Counted from the stretch's first letter, positions 26,439 to 36,455 are shown. The stretch is DNA of 64,000 nt from Clostridium sp. AM58-1XD (GCF_003464085.1 NZ_QSDR01000017.1:34630-98629), one strand, 5' to 3'. Notes: generated by a model from the letters alone, not told the origin. Made by a program: numbers and translations.

Positions 26439-27650
26439 TCACGGACTCACATAATTCAACGGATTTACGTATTTTCCTCCGGTACGGACTCCAAAATGCA
26501 GGTGGGAACCGGTTGAATATCCGGTAGAACCAACCTTTGCAATGACCTGCCCCTGTTTCACCTGGTCTCCTACGGAAGCCAGGAGCTGCGAGCAATGCAT
26601 ATACACCGTATAAACACCGCCGCCATGGTTGATCATAATATAATTTCCAGCGGAATAGCTGTATGTAGAGATAATCACTTCACCGGAAGCTGCTGCAAGA
26701 ATGCTGCTTCCCGCCGGCGCCGATATATCCACTCCCTGATGATTTGTGGAAGCCCCTTCCGTCGGTGATTCTCTTCCGCCGAAATTAGATGTGATCCTGC
26801 TGCTGGCAGGGCACGGCCATATAAAACTAATATTCCCAATACTTACCGTATTATACTTCTTACCGGCCTCTTCCGCCTTTTTTCTCTCCTCTTCTTCTTT
26901 CCGCTTGATTTCTTCCTCGATTTTCTTAATCTTATCTTCCTGGGCCTTGATATCCTTTTCATACTCGGTTAACTGGCCCTCAGCCGCAGAAATCTTGGAT
27001 TCATAGTTTTTAAGCTCTGTGCTCTTTTCATCGATCAGCTTTTCTACAGAAGCCTGCTTCGCTTTCGTAGTCTCCTGCATATCCAGAAGCTCTGACCGCT
27101 CATATTCCAGCTCCGCCTTCTTCTTTTCGACCGTATCCTTCGCAACCGCGTACTGTTCCAGCTTCTTTCTGTCATACTGAGATATCTGGGAAACGTATTC
27201 CGCCCTGTTCAGCAGATCGGAAAAGCTTTTTGATTCCAGAATGACATCCATAAAGCTCGTTCCGCCGGTTTCATACATATATTTGATGCGCAGCTTCATG
27301 GACTCGTACTGATTTTCCTCCACCAGTCTGGCTTCCTCCAGCTCCTCTTTTGCGACCTGTATGTCCGATTCCTTCGAGGCGATCTTTCCTTCCAGCTCCG
27401 TAAGTTCGGCGCCCAGGACATTGAGATCTTGATCCAGACGTTTCACATACGCCGCAGCGTCGCTCTTTAAACCTTCCAGGTCCTTCAGCGTGGCCTCTAC
27501 TTTTTTCTTTTCCTCTTCCAGCGAGGATTTTTTCTTCTTTTCATCCTCTACCTCATTTTTGGTGGCATAGGCCGGAAATACGCACGCCGGTACAGCAAGG
27601 GACAAAGAAAGAGCCAGAAGAATTCCAGGCTTTATTTTCATTCTTCTCAT
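26439..27650 (-). CDS. Secreted coiled-coil M23 peptidoglycan hydrolase (EnvC/PcsB-like)
   Basis: The 403-residue protein has a signal peptide (ILLALSLSLAVPACVFPAYA), a long charged coiled coil (about 30-265) and a C-terminal M23 domain. LytM zinc motifs are visible: TNHQGVDISAPAGSSI (H and D) and GSHLHFGVRTGGKYVNPLNY (HxH). Proteins of this layout are activated by FtsEX in cell division. Here ftsX and ftsE lie directly upstream (10 bases) and the envelope protease CtpA downstream, so a FtsEX-dependent septal or lateral wall hydrolase is the likely role. Confidence 0.9.
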   Translation of the reverse strand: MRRMKIKPGILLALSLSLAVPACVFPAYATKNEVEDEKKKKSSLEEEKKKVEATLKDLEGLKSDAAAYVKRLDQDLNVLGAELTELEGKIASKESDIQVAKEELEEARLVEENQYESMKLRIKYMYETGGTSFMDVILESKSFSDLLNRAEYVSQISQYDRKKLEQYAVAKDTVEKKKAELEYERSELLDMQETTKAKQASVEKLIDEKSTELKNYESKISAAEGQLTEYEKDIKAQEDKIKKIEEEIKRKEEEERKKAEEAGKKYNTVSIGNISFIWPCPASSRITSNFGGRESPTEGASTNHQGVDISAPAGSSILAAASGEVIISTYSYSAGNYIMINHGGGVYTVYMHCSQLLASVGDQVKQGQVIAKVGSTGYSTGSHLHFGVRTGGKYVNPLNYVSP

Positions 27651-27660
27651 AGAGTTCCTC

Positions 27661-28581
27661 CTACACTTTCAAATGTTTTCTGATCGTGAAGAAGCTGACA
27701 AAAAATCCGATTCCGACGCCGAGTCCCAGGGCAACCGATACCATAGAAGGGAAAATTGCCTCTGCCGGAAGGAGGTTGAAAACTCCCGCCGCGTCCCCTG
27801 TCAGGAATCCGAAATTATTCATAATATACCCAACAGCCCTGTGATAGATATAATACATCCCGGACAGTGGAATAACAGCTCCCAGCAGACCGAGAATCAC
27901 ACCTTCCACGACAAACGGCGCGCGGATCATAAAATTCGTGGCCCCAATCAGGCGCATAATTTCATTTTCATTTTTTCTGAATGCAGCCGCCACATGAATG
28001 GTATTGCTGATCAAAAAAACCGATACGGCCAAAAGGATGCCGATAATAACCGCCGACAGCCCGCCTATGATACGGTTCAGACTGGAAAATCCCGCCACGA
28101 CCGCGTTGGAGTATACGACGCGCCGTACTCCCGCGGTACCGTTTAAATATGTGACCATCTCATTCTGTTTCGATATATCTTCCAGAAAAATCTCATACGA
28201 AGCAGATCCTGCCAACGGATTGTCATCCGCAAATCCTTCTGCCAGACCTTCCATATCCTTGAAATATTCTTTCTGGAATCCTTCCCATGCTTCTTCGGCT
28301 GATATATATCTGATTTCCCGCACGTTCGGCTGCTGTTTGATCTCATTACCGATCGTCAGGATATCCTGCTCATTGATATCATCATTAAAAAATACAGTAA
28401 TTCCAACTTTTGTCTCCGCAGTATGCGTAATATTCTGCACATTTGCTATCAGGGAGAAAAAGAGGCAAAATAAAAAAATACACGCAGAAATCGTTGCCAC
28501 AGAAGCCAGTGAAAACAATACATTTCTGCATATATTTATGATTCCTTGTTTAAGGCAATATAAAAGTGTACTAATCCTCAT
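27661..28581 (-). CDS. ftsX: Cell division protein FtsX
   Basis: The 306-residue protein has one N-terminal helix (about 20-45), an extracellular loop of about 110 residues (KVGITVFFNDDINEQDILTI), and three further helices, which is the FtsX layout. The MRLIGATNFMIRAPFVVEG segment is characteristic of the FtsX/MacB permease domain. It transmits FtsE ATPase cycles across the membrane to an extracellular hydrolase. It overlaps ftsE by 11 bases. Confidence 0.95.
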   Translation of the reverse strand: MRISTLLYCLKQGIINICRNVLFSLASVATISACIFLFCLFFSLIANVQNITHTAETKVGITVFFNDDINEQDILTIGNEIKQQPNVREIRYISAEEAWEGFQKEYFKDMEGLAEGFADDNPLAGSASYEIFLEDISKQNEMVTYLNGTAGVRRVVYSNAVVAGFSSLNRIIGGLSAVIIGILLAVSVFLISNTIHVAAAFRKNENEIMRLIGATNFMIRAPFVVEGVILGLLGAVIPLSGMYYIYHRAVGYIMNNFGFLTGDAAGVFNLLPAEAIFPSMVSVALGLGVGIGFFVSFFTIRKHLKV

Positions 28582-29257
28582 GTGTATCTCCGCCTTCTTT
28601 TGTGTCGCTTACCACAGCTCCTCGTTCCATGGTAATTACACGTTTTTTCATGCGTTCCACAATCTCTCGGCTGTGGGTCACTACGATTACCGTCGTACCT
28701 CTGGAATTGATCTCCTCTAAAAGCTTCATGATCTCATCTGCATTCTGATGGTCAAGATTGCCTGTCGGTTCATCTGCCAGAAGGACTTCCGGATTGTTAA
28801 TCAATGCTCTGGCAATGGCAACTCGCTGCTGTTCACCGCCGGAAAGCTGGTTGGGATAAAACTTATACTTGGATGAAAGTCCGACCATCTGCAGCATGGC
28901 CGGCACCGACTCCCGGATCTTCCGGGTGGATACGCCGACAACTCGCTGAGCGAACGCTACGTTTTCAAATACCGTCTTATCCTTTAAAAGGCGGAAATCC
29001 TGAAAGACGACGCCCAGCCGTCTGCGGTATTTCGGCACAAAACGCCTGGGCATCTTCTGTAAACTCATATCATTCACTACAATTTTTCCGTAACTGGGTT
29101 CTGTCTCTTTCAGCAAAAGTTTTAAGAGAGTGGACTTTCCCGATCCGCTGCGCCCTACGACAAATACGAATTCGCCGTTTTCAATCGTGATATTAACATT
29201 CCGCAGCGCCTTGTTTCCAGTCTCATACGTTTTGCTTATATTACATATTTCTATCAT
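28571..29257 (-). CDS. ftsE: Cell division ATP-binding protein FtsE
   Basis: The 228-residue ABC ATPase has Walker [14 protein letters not shown]-loop [20 protein letters not shown], signature [16 protein letters not shown], Walker [13 protein letters not shown] and VVTHSREIV. FtsE sequences typically carry this FQDFRLL and DEPTGNLD pattern. Overlap with ftsX and the adjacent M23 hydrolase gene support the assignment. Confidence 0.95.
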   Translation of the reverse strand: MIEICNISKTYETGNKALRNVNITIENGEFVFVVGRSGSGKSTLLKLLLKETEPSYGKIVVNDMSLQKMPRRFVPKYRRRLGVVFQDFRLLKDKTVFENVAFAQRVVGVSTRKIRESVPAMLQMVGLSSKYKFYPNQLSGGEQQRVAIARALINNPEVLLADEPTGNLDHQNADEIMKLLEEINSRGTTVIVVTHSREIVERMKKRVITMERGAVVSDTKEGGDTHED

Positions 29258-29275
29258 TATCTATCCTCGATGTGA

Positions 29276-30364
29276 TTAGTAATCCAGACTCTCCATATAC
29301 TTCATATACTTAACGACCATAAGCGCAATCTTAAAGGTAATTGCGTCCTCAAATACGCGGAGATCCAGTCCTGTGCTCTTCTGAAGCTTATCCAGACGAT
29401 ATACGAGTGTATTTCTGTGAATATACAGCTGCCTCGATGTCTCGGATACGTTCAGGCTGTTCTCAAAGAACTTATTGATCGTAGTAAGAGTCTCCTCATC
29501 GAAATCATCCGGCGACTTGCCGTCAAAAATCTCTTTAATAAACATACGGCACAACGGCAGCGGCAGCTGATAAATCAGACGTCCGATTCCCAAGTTGCTG
29601 TAAGCTACGACGTTCTTACTGCTGTAGAAGATCTTTCCTACATCCAGAGCCATCTTTGCCTCTTTGTACGAACGTGATACATCCTTAATCTCATTGACAA
29701 TGGTACCAAATGATACGTGTACCTTTGTAAGAGCCTCCGTATTCAGCATATCCAATACCATATTAGCCGTCTTTTCCAGGTCATCGTATGTCTCGCCCGG
29801 CTTTACTTCTTTAACGAGAATGATGTTCTTCTCGTCCACCGCAGTGACAAAATCCTTTGTCTTCGTTGCAAACAGGCTGCGGACAGTTTCCAATGCGTTC
29901 GTATCCTTCTCATGCTTTGTCTCGATCAGGAACACCACCCGCTTAACGTTTGTCTCTATATGGAGCTTCTTGGCCCTGTTGTAGATATCTACCAGCAAGA
30001 GGTTATCCAGCAGAAGGTTCTTGATAAAGTTATCCTTATCAAATCTCTCCTTATATGCTACCAGAAGGTTCTGAATCTGGAACACTACCAGTTTGCCCAC
30101 CATATATACGTCGTCGCTTCCGCCTTTTGCCAGCAAAATATATTCCAACTGATGTTCGTCGAACACTTTAAAGAACTGATATCCCTGAATAACCTGACTG
30201 TCTGCCGGAGAGTCTACAAAAGCAAGGATGGAGCTCTCGTATTCCTCAGCTTCCGGAAAAGTGGAAGCAAGTACTTTGGCTTCTGTATCACAAATACAGA
30301 AATCAATCCGTGTAATTCCCTTCAACCCTTCTATCGTGGTCTGAAGTATCTGATTTGAAATCAT
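29276..30364 (-). CDS. CdaR/PucR-type transcriptional regulator
   Basis: The 362-residue protein has an N-terminal sensor-like region (about 1-130; DFCICDTEAKVLASTFPEAE), a central GGDEF-like region (about 130-260) and a C-terminal PucR/CdaR helix-turn-helix: NKFFENSLNVSETSRQLYIH, then RNTLVYRLDKLQKSTGLDLR. CdaR-type proteins sense sugar diacids such as glycerate or glucarate. The gene has its own start 113 bases behind a terminator and 18 bases ahead of ftsE, so read-through into ftsEX is possible. Confidence 0.85.
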   Translation of the reverse strand: MISNQILQTTIEGLKGITRIDFCICDTEAKVLASTFPEAEEYESSILAFVDSPADSQVIQGYQFFKVFDEHQLEYILLAKGGSDDVYMVGKLVVFQIQNLLVAYKERFDKDNFIKNLLLDNLLLVDIYNRAKKLHIETNVKRVVFLIETKHEKDTNALETVRSLFATKTKDFVTAVDEKNIILVKEVKPGETYDDLEKTANMVLDMLNTEALTKVHVSFGTIVNEIKDVSRSYKEAKMALDVGKIFYSSKNVVAYSNLGIGRLIYQLPLPLCRMFIKEIFDGKSPDDFDEETLTTINKFFENSLNVSETSRQLYIHRNTLVYRLDKLQKSTGLDLRVFEDAITFKIALMVVKYMKYMESLDY

Positions 30365-30424
30365 TTCTACACTCTCCTTTTTGTAAATTTACCCTGATTT
30401 TATATTAATGCAAAAAGATAAAAA

Positions 30425-30453
30425 AAGCAAGCAGGTATTGCTTCTGCTTGCTT
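30425..30453 (-). terminator. Rho-independent terminator of the degenerate ABC ATPase gene
   Basis: AAGCAAGCAG and CTGCTTGCTT form a perfect 10-bp stem with a 9-base loop. On the minus strand a T run follows the stem (TTTTTTTATC). It lies just after the ATPase stop at 30478. Confidence 0.85.
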
Positions 30454-30477
30454 AATTTTTGCCATATCTCAGTTTCT

Positions 30478-31577
30478 TTAACAGATAATGTCTCCAGTTT
30501 CTGCACAAAAGATATGTACTTTTTTTGTATCAAGTGCTAGTTTCACCATATCATTAGGCTGGAATTCTGCCCCTTCTGCCACGATTGTCCAGCTGTTGTC
30601 GTCCACATTTGCATAAATCAGCGTCCTGCCGCCAGCCTCTTCGCATCCTGTAACCGCAGCCTCCATAACCGCTTCCTCCGATGTCTCTGCAGATGTCACC
30701 TGTACGTCTTCCGGTCTGATCCCCAGGAACACCTTCTTGCCCTCAAACTCCGTTTTCCGAAGCCGGAACGCTTTCTCTTCCGGAAGGACAATCTCATTTT
30801 CATCAAAGCGAATAACAATGCTGCCTTCCCTGGACGCAACGGAGGCCTCCACCATATTGATCGACGGCATACCGAGGAACCGGGCTACAAACGCATTTGC
30901 CGGATGGCTGTACAGCTCTTTTGGCGTTCCCTCCTGCTGAATCTCGCCTTCCTTTAAAACCACGATCCTGCTGGCCATCGTCATGGCCTCTTCCTGTCCC
31001 TGTGTGCATATACGATCGGAATATCCAGTTTTTCTTTAAGTTCCGCCATCTTATGCTCGATAGTCGTCTTATTCTCTCCCGTAATTCTGATCAGAGGATC
31101 ATCCATTAAAAGCACCTTCGGCTCTTTTACAATCGCCCTTGCAATGACTGCTTGAAGGGTTTCCTCCTCTGAAAGCTTCTCCGGCATCCTGCTGAGAAGT
31201 CCCTCGATCTTCATAAATTCTGCAATTGCATGAATTCTTCTGTCCATCTCTTCCTGGGGAATACGCGCCAGCTTCAGAGCAAATGCAATATTGTCATATA
31301 CATTCATCTGAGGATACAGCGCATAATTGGAGAAAATCATAGCCACTCCTCTGTCCTTCGTCTCCCTATCATTGACAAGTTCACCGTCAATATAAATTTC
31401 TCCGGAGTTGCTTTCTTCCAGGCCTGCAATCATTCGGATCAGCAAAGTTTTCCCGCAGCCCGCAGGTCCTGCAAGAACGACGAATTCCTTATCTGCAATG
31501 TCCAAGCTAAAATTTTTCACTACCATATCGTTATTGGGACATTTTTTATTTACATTTCTTAATGACAATCTGGTCAT
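30478..31577 (-). CDS. ABC ATPase of the UgpC/MsmK type with a degenerate signature (single-base frameshift)
   Basis: Two frames join into about 366 residues: an ABC domain from ATG 31577, then the TOBE/MOP-like end typical of carbohydrate importers (ASRIVVLKEGEIQQEGTPKE, FLGIRPEDVQV). One base is missing near 30996, since HRDRKRP should read HRDQEEAMTMAS. The ABC domain is unusual. Walker A is intact (GPAGCGKT), but the LSGGQ signature reads LSEEETLQAVIARAI, Walker B ends LLMDDP (Asp for the catalytic Glu), and the D-loop SALD is lost (LIRITGENK). ATP hydrolysis is doubtful. No permease or binding-protein gene is near. Confidence 0.8.
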
Positions 31578-31855
31578 CTCAAACTTCCTCCTGGACTTTC
31601 ATTTCATTTTTATGCTATGAATACTCAGCACGTTTTCATACATGCTCAGTACAAAATATATACAAGCATATCATAACATGACAGACAATTTTTCATCCAT
31701 ATTCCATTTAACCAAAAACAATTGCAGGCTTTTAGCTATTTTGTATATTGTTAAATCAAACACACCAAAATAACAAAATAATATCTAATTTCTCATTTTT
31801 TCCTGTGAAGTTTTCCCAATCTGCAATCTTTGTCATTTTTCTTTTTATTCCGTCC

Positions 31856-32704
31856 CTATACCTCGTGAGCGGAAAATCCTTCGCCCCGTACTTCGCGGGC
31901 ATCCGTAACGATGATGAACGCCCTGGGATCAATTGCCGCCGCAATCTCTTTTACTTCTACGATCTCTTTCGGTGAAACAACGCAGAACAGAATATCTTTT
32001 CTGTCGCCTGTGTACATACCCGTCGCCTTGATATCCGTAACGCCCCGTTCCAGCCGCTCCATGATGACCGAAGCAATTTTTTCTTTCTGGTCCGAAATCA
32101 CATATGCGACCTTTGAATAATGCACGCCGGCCACAATACTATCGGAAACTTTTCCGAGGCAGATCACCGCGATGACCGCATAGCAGGCGCATGTGATTCC
32201 GAACACGGAAATACCGGCTATGACAACGATTCCGTCCAGAATCTGCAGAATCTGGGCAATGGATATATGGCGCATCTTCCTCTGGAACAAGACAGCCATC
32301 GTATCCGTTCCTCCTGTCGTCGCATGGCACAGCAGGAGAAGTCCCGTGCCGATTCCCGTAATGACGCCGCCGAAAAGGGCCGTGAGGAGCATGTCCTCAT
32401 GCAGGAAGGGATAGTATGGAATTGCGCCAAGAAATACGGAAAGGGCGGCTGTCGCAAATATGGTCCGCTTTACAAAGGTCCAGCCGAGTGACTTCACCGA
32501 AAATATAAACAGAGGAATGTTCAGCACGGTATTGGTGGCCCACAGAGGAATATCCAGTTTCGCCTTTAAAATAATCGCAATACCCGAAATTCCCCCTGTT
32601 ACAAGACCCATCGGATCATAAATATTCTTTATTGCAAACGCGATCATGAAAGCCCCCAGGCCGATCACTAAATAGTCCGTAAATGCTGTTCTTTTATAAG
32701 ACAC
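31856..32704 (-). CDS. YitT-family membrane protein (DUF161/DUF2179)
   Basis: The membrane part (five to six helices; FIFSVKSLGWTFVKRTIFAT, GTGLLLLCHATTGGTDTMAV) is followed by a cytoplasmic DUF2179 domain ending ERGVTDIKATGMYTGDRKDI. I choose the GTG at 32704 (VSYKRTAFTDYLVIGLGAF), which has a purine-rich ribosome site (AGAGGAAACAAAGG). The longer frame to 32869 runs through a terminator and into the methyltransferase gene. YitT proteins are widespread in Firmicutes; their role is still unclear. Confidence 0.85.
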   Translation of the reverse strand: MSYKRTAFTDYLVIGLGAFMIAFAIKNIYDPMGLVTGGISGIAIILKAKLDIPLWATNTVLNIPLFIFSVKSLGWTFVKRTIFATAALSVFLGAIPYYPFLHEDMLLTALFGGVITGIGTGLLLLCHATTGGTDTMAVLFQRKMRHISIAQILQILDGIVVIAGISVFGITCACYAVIAVICLGKVSDSIVAGVHYSKVAYVISDQKEKIASVIMERLERGVTDIKATGMYTGDRKDILFCVVSPKEIVEVKEIAAAIDPRAFIIVTDAREVRGEGFSAHEV

Positions 32705-32776
32705 CCTTTGTTTCCTCTTTTCTTTCCTGTTTATTACACAAGGCTTCAGCTCCCTGTTTCCCTGCGTACAAATATG

Positions 32777-32817
32777 GTACGGCCCGGACACAATTTTCCA
32801 TGCAATCCGGGCCATAC
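32777..32817 (-). terminator. Terminator of the methyltransferase gene
   Basis: GTAcGGCCCGGA pairs with TCCGGGCCATAC in a GC-rich 8-bp stem with flanking pairs and a loop of 17 bases. It lies directly behind the stop at 32826 on the minus strand. The T tract is weak. Confidence 0.6.
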
Positions 32818-32825
32818 GGGTAATT

Positions 32826-33416
32826 TTATGCTTTTCTTGCGAGAACATTGAGCCATGTTCCGTTCTCATGGCTGGAACTGTGTCCTTTATCTTCAGTCTC
32901 CCACAATTTAATCATTTTTAATCCATCAGACTCTTTAATAATTCGCTCCATCTCTTTTGCAGTGTAATCGCTGAAATAACGTTCGCCGCTGAAACCTTCA
33001 AAATCCCCCTCATGGAAGGACATGTATGCGACCCCGTCTTCTTTCAGCGCCTCCGAGATCCTGTCCAGTATCTCCGGAAGCTCCTTCTTGGGGATATGGA
33101 TGAGTGAGGCACACGCCCAGATACCGTCAAATGCGTCATCAAATTCCATCTCGCGGAAATCCATCTGAAGCACCTCCAGATCGGTATGTATTTCCGCCAG
33201 TTTACACATCTCTTCTGAAGCGTCCAGAGGAGTCACGTCATATCCCATTTCATAAAAGGACAGACTGTCCCTTCCGGATCCGCAGCCCAGATCCAGAATC
33301 GTGTCTCCTTCTTCCATACACTCCAGGAACTCCTTCATGATATCACTCATATCCTGCTCAGCGGTGTCTTCAAATACTCTTGCAGCGTACTTATTATAAT
33401 AATCAATCGAGTCCAA
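32826..33416 (-). CDS. Class I SAM-dependent methyltransferase
   Basis: The 196-residue protein has motif I ILDLGCGSGRDSLSFYEMGY, an acidic end of strand two (VTPLDASEEMCKLA) and motif IV FDGIWACASLIHIPKKELPE, as in Methyltransf_11/25 enzymes. The substrate is unknown. An AGGAGG ribosome site precedes the start and the gene lies 10 bases after the CvfB-like gene. Confidence 0.85.
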   Translation of the reverse strand: MDSIDYYNKYAARVFEDTAEQDMSDIMKEFLECMEEGDTILDLGCGSGRDSLSFYEMGYDVTPLDASEEMCKLAEIHTDLEVLQMDFREMEFDDAFDGIWACASLIHIPKKELPEILDRISEALKEDGVAYMSFHEGDFEGFSGERYFSDYTAKEMERIIKESDGLKMIKLWETEDKGHSSSHENGTWLNVLARKA

Positions 33417-33426
33417 AATAATCCTC

Positions 33427-34260
33427 CTATACCCTCTCTATGGTCTTATCCGTAATCTTTACTTTGCCTTCTTTCAGCAAATGTCCTACAGCTCTCTTAA
33501 ATGCATTCTTGCTTAAATTAAATTCCCTTTTTATAATATCCGGGGAAACTTTATCATTAAATGGGAGCACACCCTCGAATTCATCGAGGACCTTCAGCAC
33601 CCGGTCGGAATCGTCGTTGATCTGCACATACGCTTTATCCCTTGGGCTCAAATCCAGCTTTCCGTCGTCCCGAACCTTAATCACACGCGCCTCAACCATT
33701 TCGCCCTCGTGATATTCACCGAACATCTCGCGTCTTGGAATCAGGCCGTAATACCGGTTATCTACGGCAACGAATGCCCCCAGGTTCTCATTGATCTCAT
33801 AAATCGTTCCGGTTACCCAATCGTCTTTGTGGTATGGCGATTCATTGCTCATATAAGAGTATACCCTCATGGTAGCAGCCAGACGTTTGCTCTTGTCCAC
33901 ATAAAGAGCCACCAGGCACTTCTCACCCATTTTTACTTTATGATTCTGCTCTTTAAACGGGAGCAGCAGATCCTTCTCCAGGCCCATGTCGAGGAACGCG
34001 CCGATTTTGGCTACATCCTTCACCTCCAGTACCCCTACTTCTCCTACCTGCAGCCTTGGGACTCCTGTTGTTGCAATCAGCCTGTCTTCTGAATCCTTAT
34101 AAATGAAAACGCTTAGCTCATCTCCTACCTTTGTTCCCTCTGGCACCTGTTTTTTCGGAAGCAGAACACTTGCCTCGCTGTCCGCCTCTTCACCCACATA
34201 GACACCGAAATTCTTGATTCTTAAAACTTTCAGCGTCTGTACTTTTCCTAATTCAATCAT
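33427..34260 (-). CDS. cvfB: CvfB-like S1 RNA-binding protein
   Basis: The 277-residue protein has consecutive S1/OB-fold units (VGEVGVLEVKDVAKIGAFLD; DDWVTGTIYEINENLGAFVA; YHEGEMVEARVIKVRDDGKL) and a C-terminal winged helix (SPDIIKREFNLSKNAFKRAV). This matches CvfB (YitL), an RNA-binding protein linked to virulence-factor expression in Staphylococcus. The domains point to RNA binding in translation or mRNA turnover. Confidence 0.88.
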   Translation of the reverse strand: MIELGKVQTLKVLRIKNFGVYVGEEADSEASVLLPKKQVPEGTKVGDELSVFIYKDSEDRLIATTGVPRLQVGEVGVLEVKDVAKIGAFLDMGLEKDLLLPFKEQNHKVKMGEKCLVALYVDKSKRLAATMRVYSYMSNESPYHKDDWVTGTIYEINENLGAFVAVDNRYYGLIPRREMFGEYHEGEMVEARVIKVRDDGKLDLSPRDKAYVQINDDSDRVLKVLDEFEGVLPFNDKVSPDIIKREFNLSKNAFKRAVGHLLKEGKVKITDKTIERV

Positions 34261-34263
34261 TTC

Positions 34264-34980
34264 TTATCCTTTCTGCGCACCAAACCAGACGACTGCAAAG
34301 ATTTCGTCTTCCCCGCAAAGGGACACGACATATCCTTCATCCGTCTCGCTAATCCGCGGCATCATCACATTTCCCAGTACTGCAGCCTTCTTATACTCGA
34401 TCCGCAGTTCCCTGATCCTGAAATTTTCAGGAAGAAATTCCCTTGCTATTTCCACGTACTGGGCATTATTTACATGGTGATTCGTATCTATATGGTGTTT
34501 GCAAACCTGAACAGAGTTTCCGTTTACAAATGTTTGTGGTATTTCGATTTTTCTTGGAGCGTAATCCATATTAAGACGCTCTGCATGAGGATCTCCGTAT
34601 CCCCTCACATCATCTTCTGTTACCTTTACAGGACGGCCGGCGGCCGTATCGAAGAAAAACCAGATGGAATTGGCCCGTACCAGATAATTTCCTGACGTAT
34701 CCTGAATCGTAAAGTTCCTGTAACCATATATCCCCTTAAAATCATATGGCCAGGTACCTATCACAATCTTCTCCCCCAATCGCGGATACCTGTCGATGAT
34801 AATTTGCCAGGAAGACAGCCACCATGCACGGTTGTGATGATTCAGATACTCCACACCCAGTCCAAGGGATTCCGACTGAAATGTAGAGCAGTCCTGCAGG
34901 TAGTTGATGATTCCTGTAACAGATAAATTGCCATTCTCATCCGTTTCACTGTACCTCACACGGCTGTCAAATGTGTACAT
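34264..34980 (-). CDS. Acyl-ACP thioesterase
   Basis: The 238-residue protein has a double hotdog fold. The start RVRYSETDENGNLSVTGIIN and the second-half motif HIDTNHHVNNAQYVEIAREF carry the FatA/FatB-type Asn/His region (NHHVNN). The enzyme releases fatty acids from acyl-carrier protein in the cytoplasm. It lies four bases ahead of the CvfB-like gene, forming a small operon of thioesterase, cvfB and methyltransferase. Confidence 0.88.
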   Translation of the reverse strand: MYTFDSRVRYSETDENGNLSVTGIINYLQDCSTFQSESLGLGVEYLNHHNRAWWLSSWQIIIDRYPRLGEKIVIGTWPYDFKGIYGYRNFTIQDTSGNYLVRANSIWFFFDTAAGRPVKVTEDDVRGYGDPHAERLNMDYAPRKIEIPQTFVNGNSVQVCKHHIDTNHHVNNAQYVEIAREFLPENFRIRELRIEYKKAAVLGNVMMPRISETDEGYVVSLCGEDEIFAVVWFGAQKG

Positions 34981-35371
34981 AAAGGTCTTATCCTTTCCTT
35001 TATCAAAAACTTTGCCAGACTATAGTATATAGCTTTTTTCACTAAATGTCCAGACTTTAGGGAACTTGTCGACAAAAATTTTTCAAAATTCACGGAATAA
35101 AGGCGCGAGGGGTATTTCTCACACCGAAAAAATTTAATTATTGATTATCCTTCCCATTTCTACTATACTTTTACATGTACTTCAGGAATCTCTTTGTGTT
35201 CGATTTGGCAGGATGGTTTTTCATCAGATGTGCGCCAATTTATGAGGCTTATGCGGCGCGTACGCCGAGCAGCTTTGTACACAGCCGGCGGAAAATCAAC
35301 CGCAATGTCTGATGTGAAGGAAGATGTAAAAGGATTCCGATAGTACATTTACATAAACGGAGGACAAATTT
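34981..35371. other. Divergent intergenic region with a doubtful 45-codon frame
   Basis: This AT-rich gap separates the thioesterase (minus) and nucleoid-associated (plus) genes. It holds promoter-like AT blocks near 35130-35170. ATG 35175 opens a 45-codon frame ending at TGA 35310-35312 (MYFRNLFVFDLAGWFFIRCA) with no good ribosome site. The next frame reads SDVKEDVKGFR to 35343, so a frameshifted small protein is possible. I see no recognised RNA element. Confidence 0.35.
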
Positions 35372-36381
35372 ATGTTAAAAGACGATATGATTATGAAAGC
35401 CGGCATCATCCACATTCTGGACTCATCCATGTCCATGCCTGTGCTTTCCGATTACCCCATCGATCTGGGCTCTGACCTTTGTGATTTTCTGAAAGCTCAC
35501 ATCGAACGTTTTACAGAAAGCGACGATGTCAAAATATGTCAGTTCTCTGATGAATCCCCTACTATGGCGCTGATTCGCGACTGTACGCCTGAGAACTTTG
35601 TGGAAACCAGCAAGGAACTGGCAGTCAACCTTTTCCAGATCATGAATTCCAATATTGCGATTCCTGCCGCCGATATCGCTCTGCTCGTTTTCAGCTGCAG
35701 CGGCAATGATTACATGGCTCTGCTGAAGTTAAACTACCGTACGTCCTATACTCATTCCACGAAGCAGCTGGAAAATGGAAACAGCAATGACTTCATCGTC
35801 CACCGTGCGCTACTCCCCGCCCAGGGGCAGAAACTTTCCGAGGCTTCGTTGTAGACCTGTCTACGGGAGAGATTCTTCTGACCGAACGGAAATATGAAGT
35901 AAACGGAGAAAAACGCCTTTATTTTTCCGAACTGTTCCTTCAGTGCCACGCCCCCATGTCTCAGAAATCGCGGCTTGACATCGTTACAAAGGCAGTAGAA
36001 CAGGTAAACTCCAAATACTACGGCAGCGAAGCTCCCGAAAGGAAAATGGAAATTAAGAATGTCATCTGCAAGGAGCTGGAAGAGAAAGGAAGCATTCAGG
36101 TAGAAGAAATCAAAGAAAAAGTTTTTTCCGACAGCCCGGAAATGCAGGAAGATTTTGAAAAAAAGCTGGAAAAATATCACATGGAAAAAGAAGTGGTTCA
36201 GCCTAAAAGTGAGAGAACTATCAAAAAGTTTCAGAAGCAGCACCTGACTACGGATACAGGAATTGAAATCACTATTCCAATGGAAGAATACAGAAATCCA
36301 GACCGGGTGGAGTTTATTACAAACGCGGATGGAACGATCTCGGTACTGATTAAGAACATTGGACATTTAGATTCCAGATAA
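35372..36381 (+). CDS. Nucleoid-associated protein, NdpA/YejK family (single-base frameshift)
   Basis: From ATG 35372 (CGGAGG ribosome site) the protein reads MIMKAGIIHILDSSMSMPVL, then YMALLKLNYRTSYTH, as in the 37-kDa nucleoid-associated family (PF04245). At about 35841 one G of a GGG run appears to be missing: SEASL-stop becomes SEGFVVDLSTGEILLTERKY in the next frame. That frame continues to 36381 with YFSELFLQCHAPMSQKSRLD and EEKGSIQVEEIKEKVFSDSP. Corrected length is about 336 residues, normal for the family. NdpA-like proteins bind DNA; their physiological role in Firmicutes is unclear. Confidence 0.8.
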
Positions 36382-36419
36382 ACATGCAGCACATCCGTTT
36401 TGTATGGATAACCGTCATT

Positions 36420-36455
36420 CCCTCTTACACGTATAGGACAAATGCCGTAAGGGGG
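36420..36455 (+). terminator. Terminator of the nucleoid-associated protein gene
   Basis: CCCTCTTAC (36420-36428) pairs with GTAAGGGGG (36447-36455) and ATTTTTAT follows. It lies 40 bases after the stop codon. Confidence 0.75.

Noticed and set aside
32704..32869. Longer N-terminus for the YitT-family protein
   Set aside because: It reads through the methyltransferase terminator and into that gene, and lacks a ribosome site.
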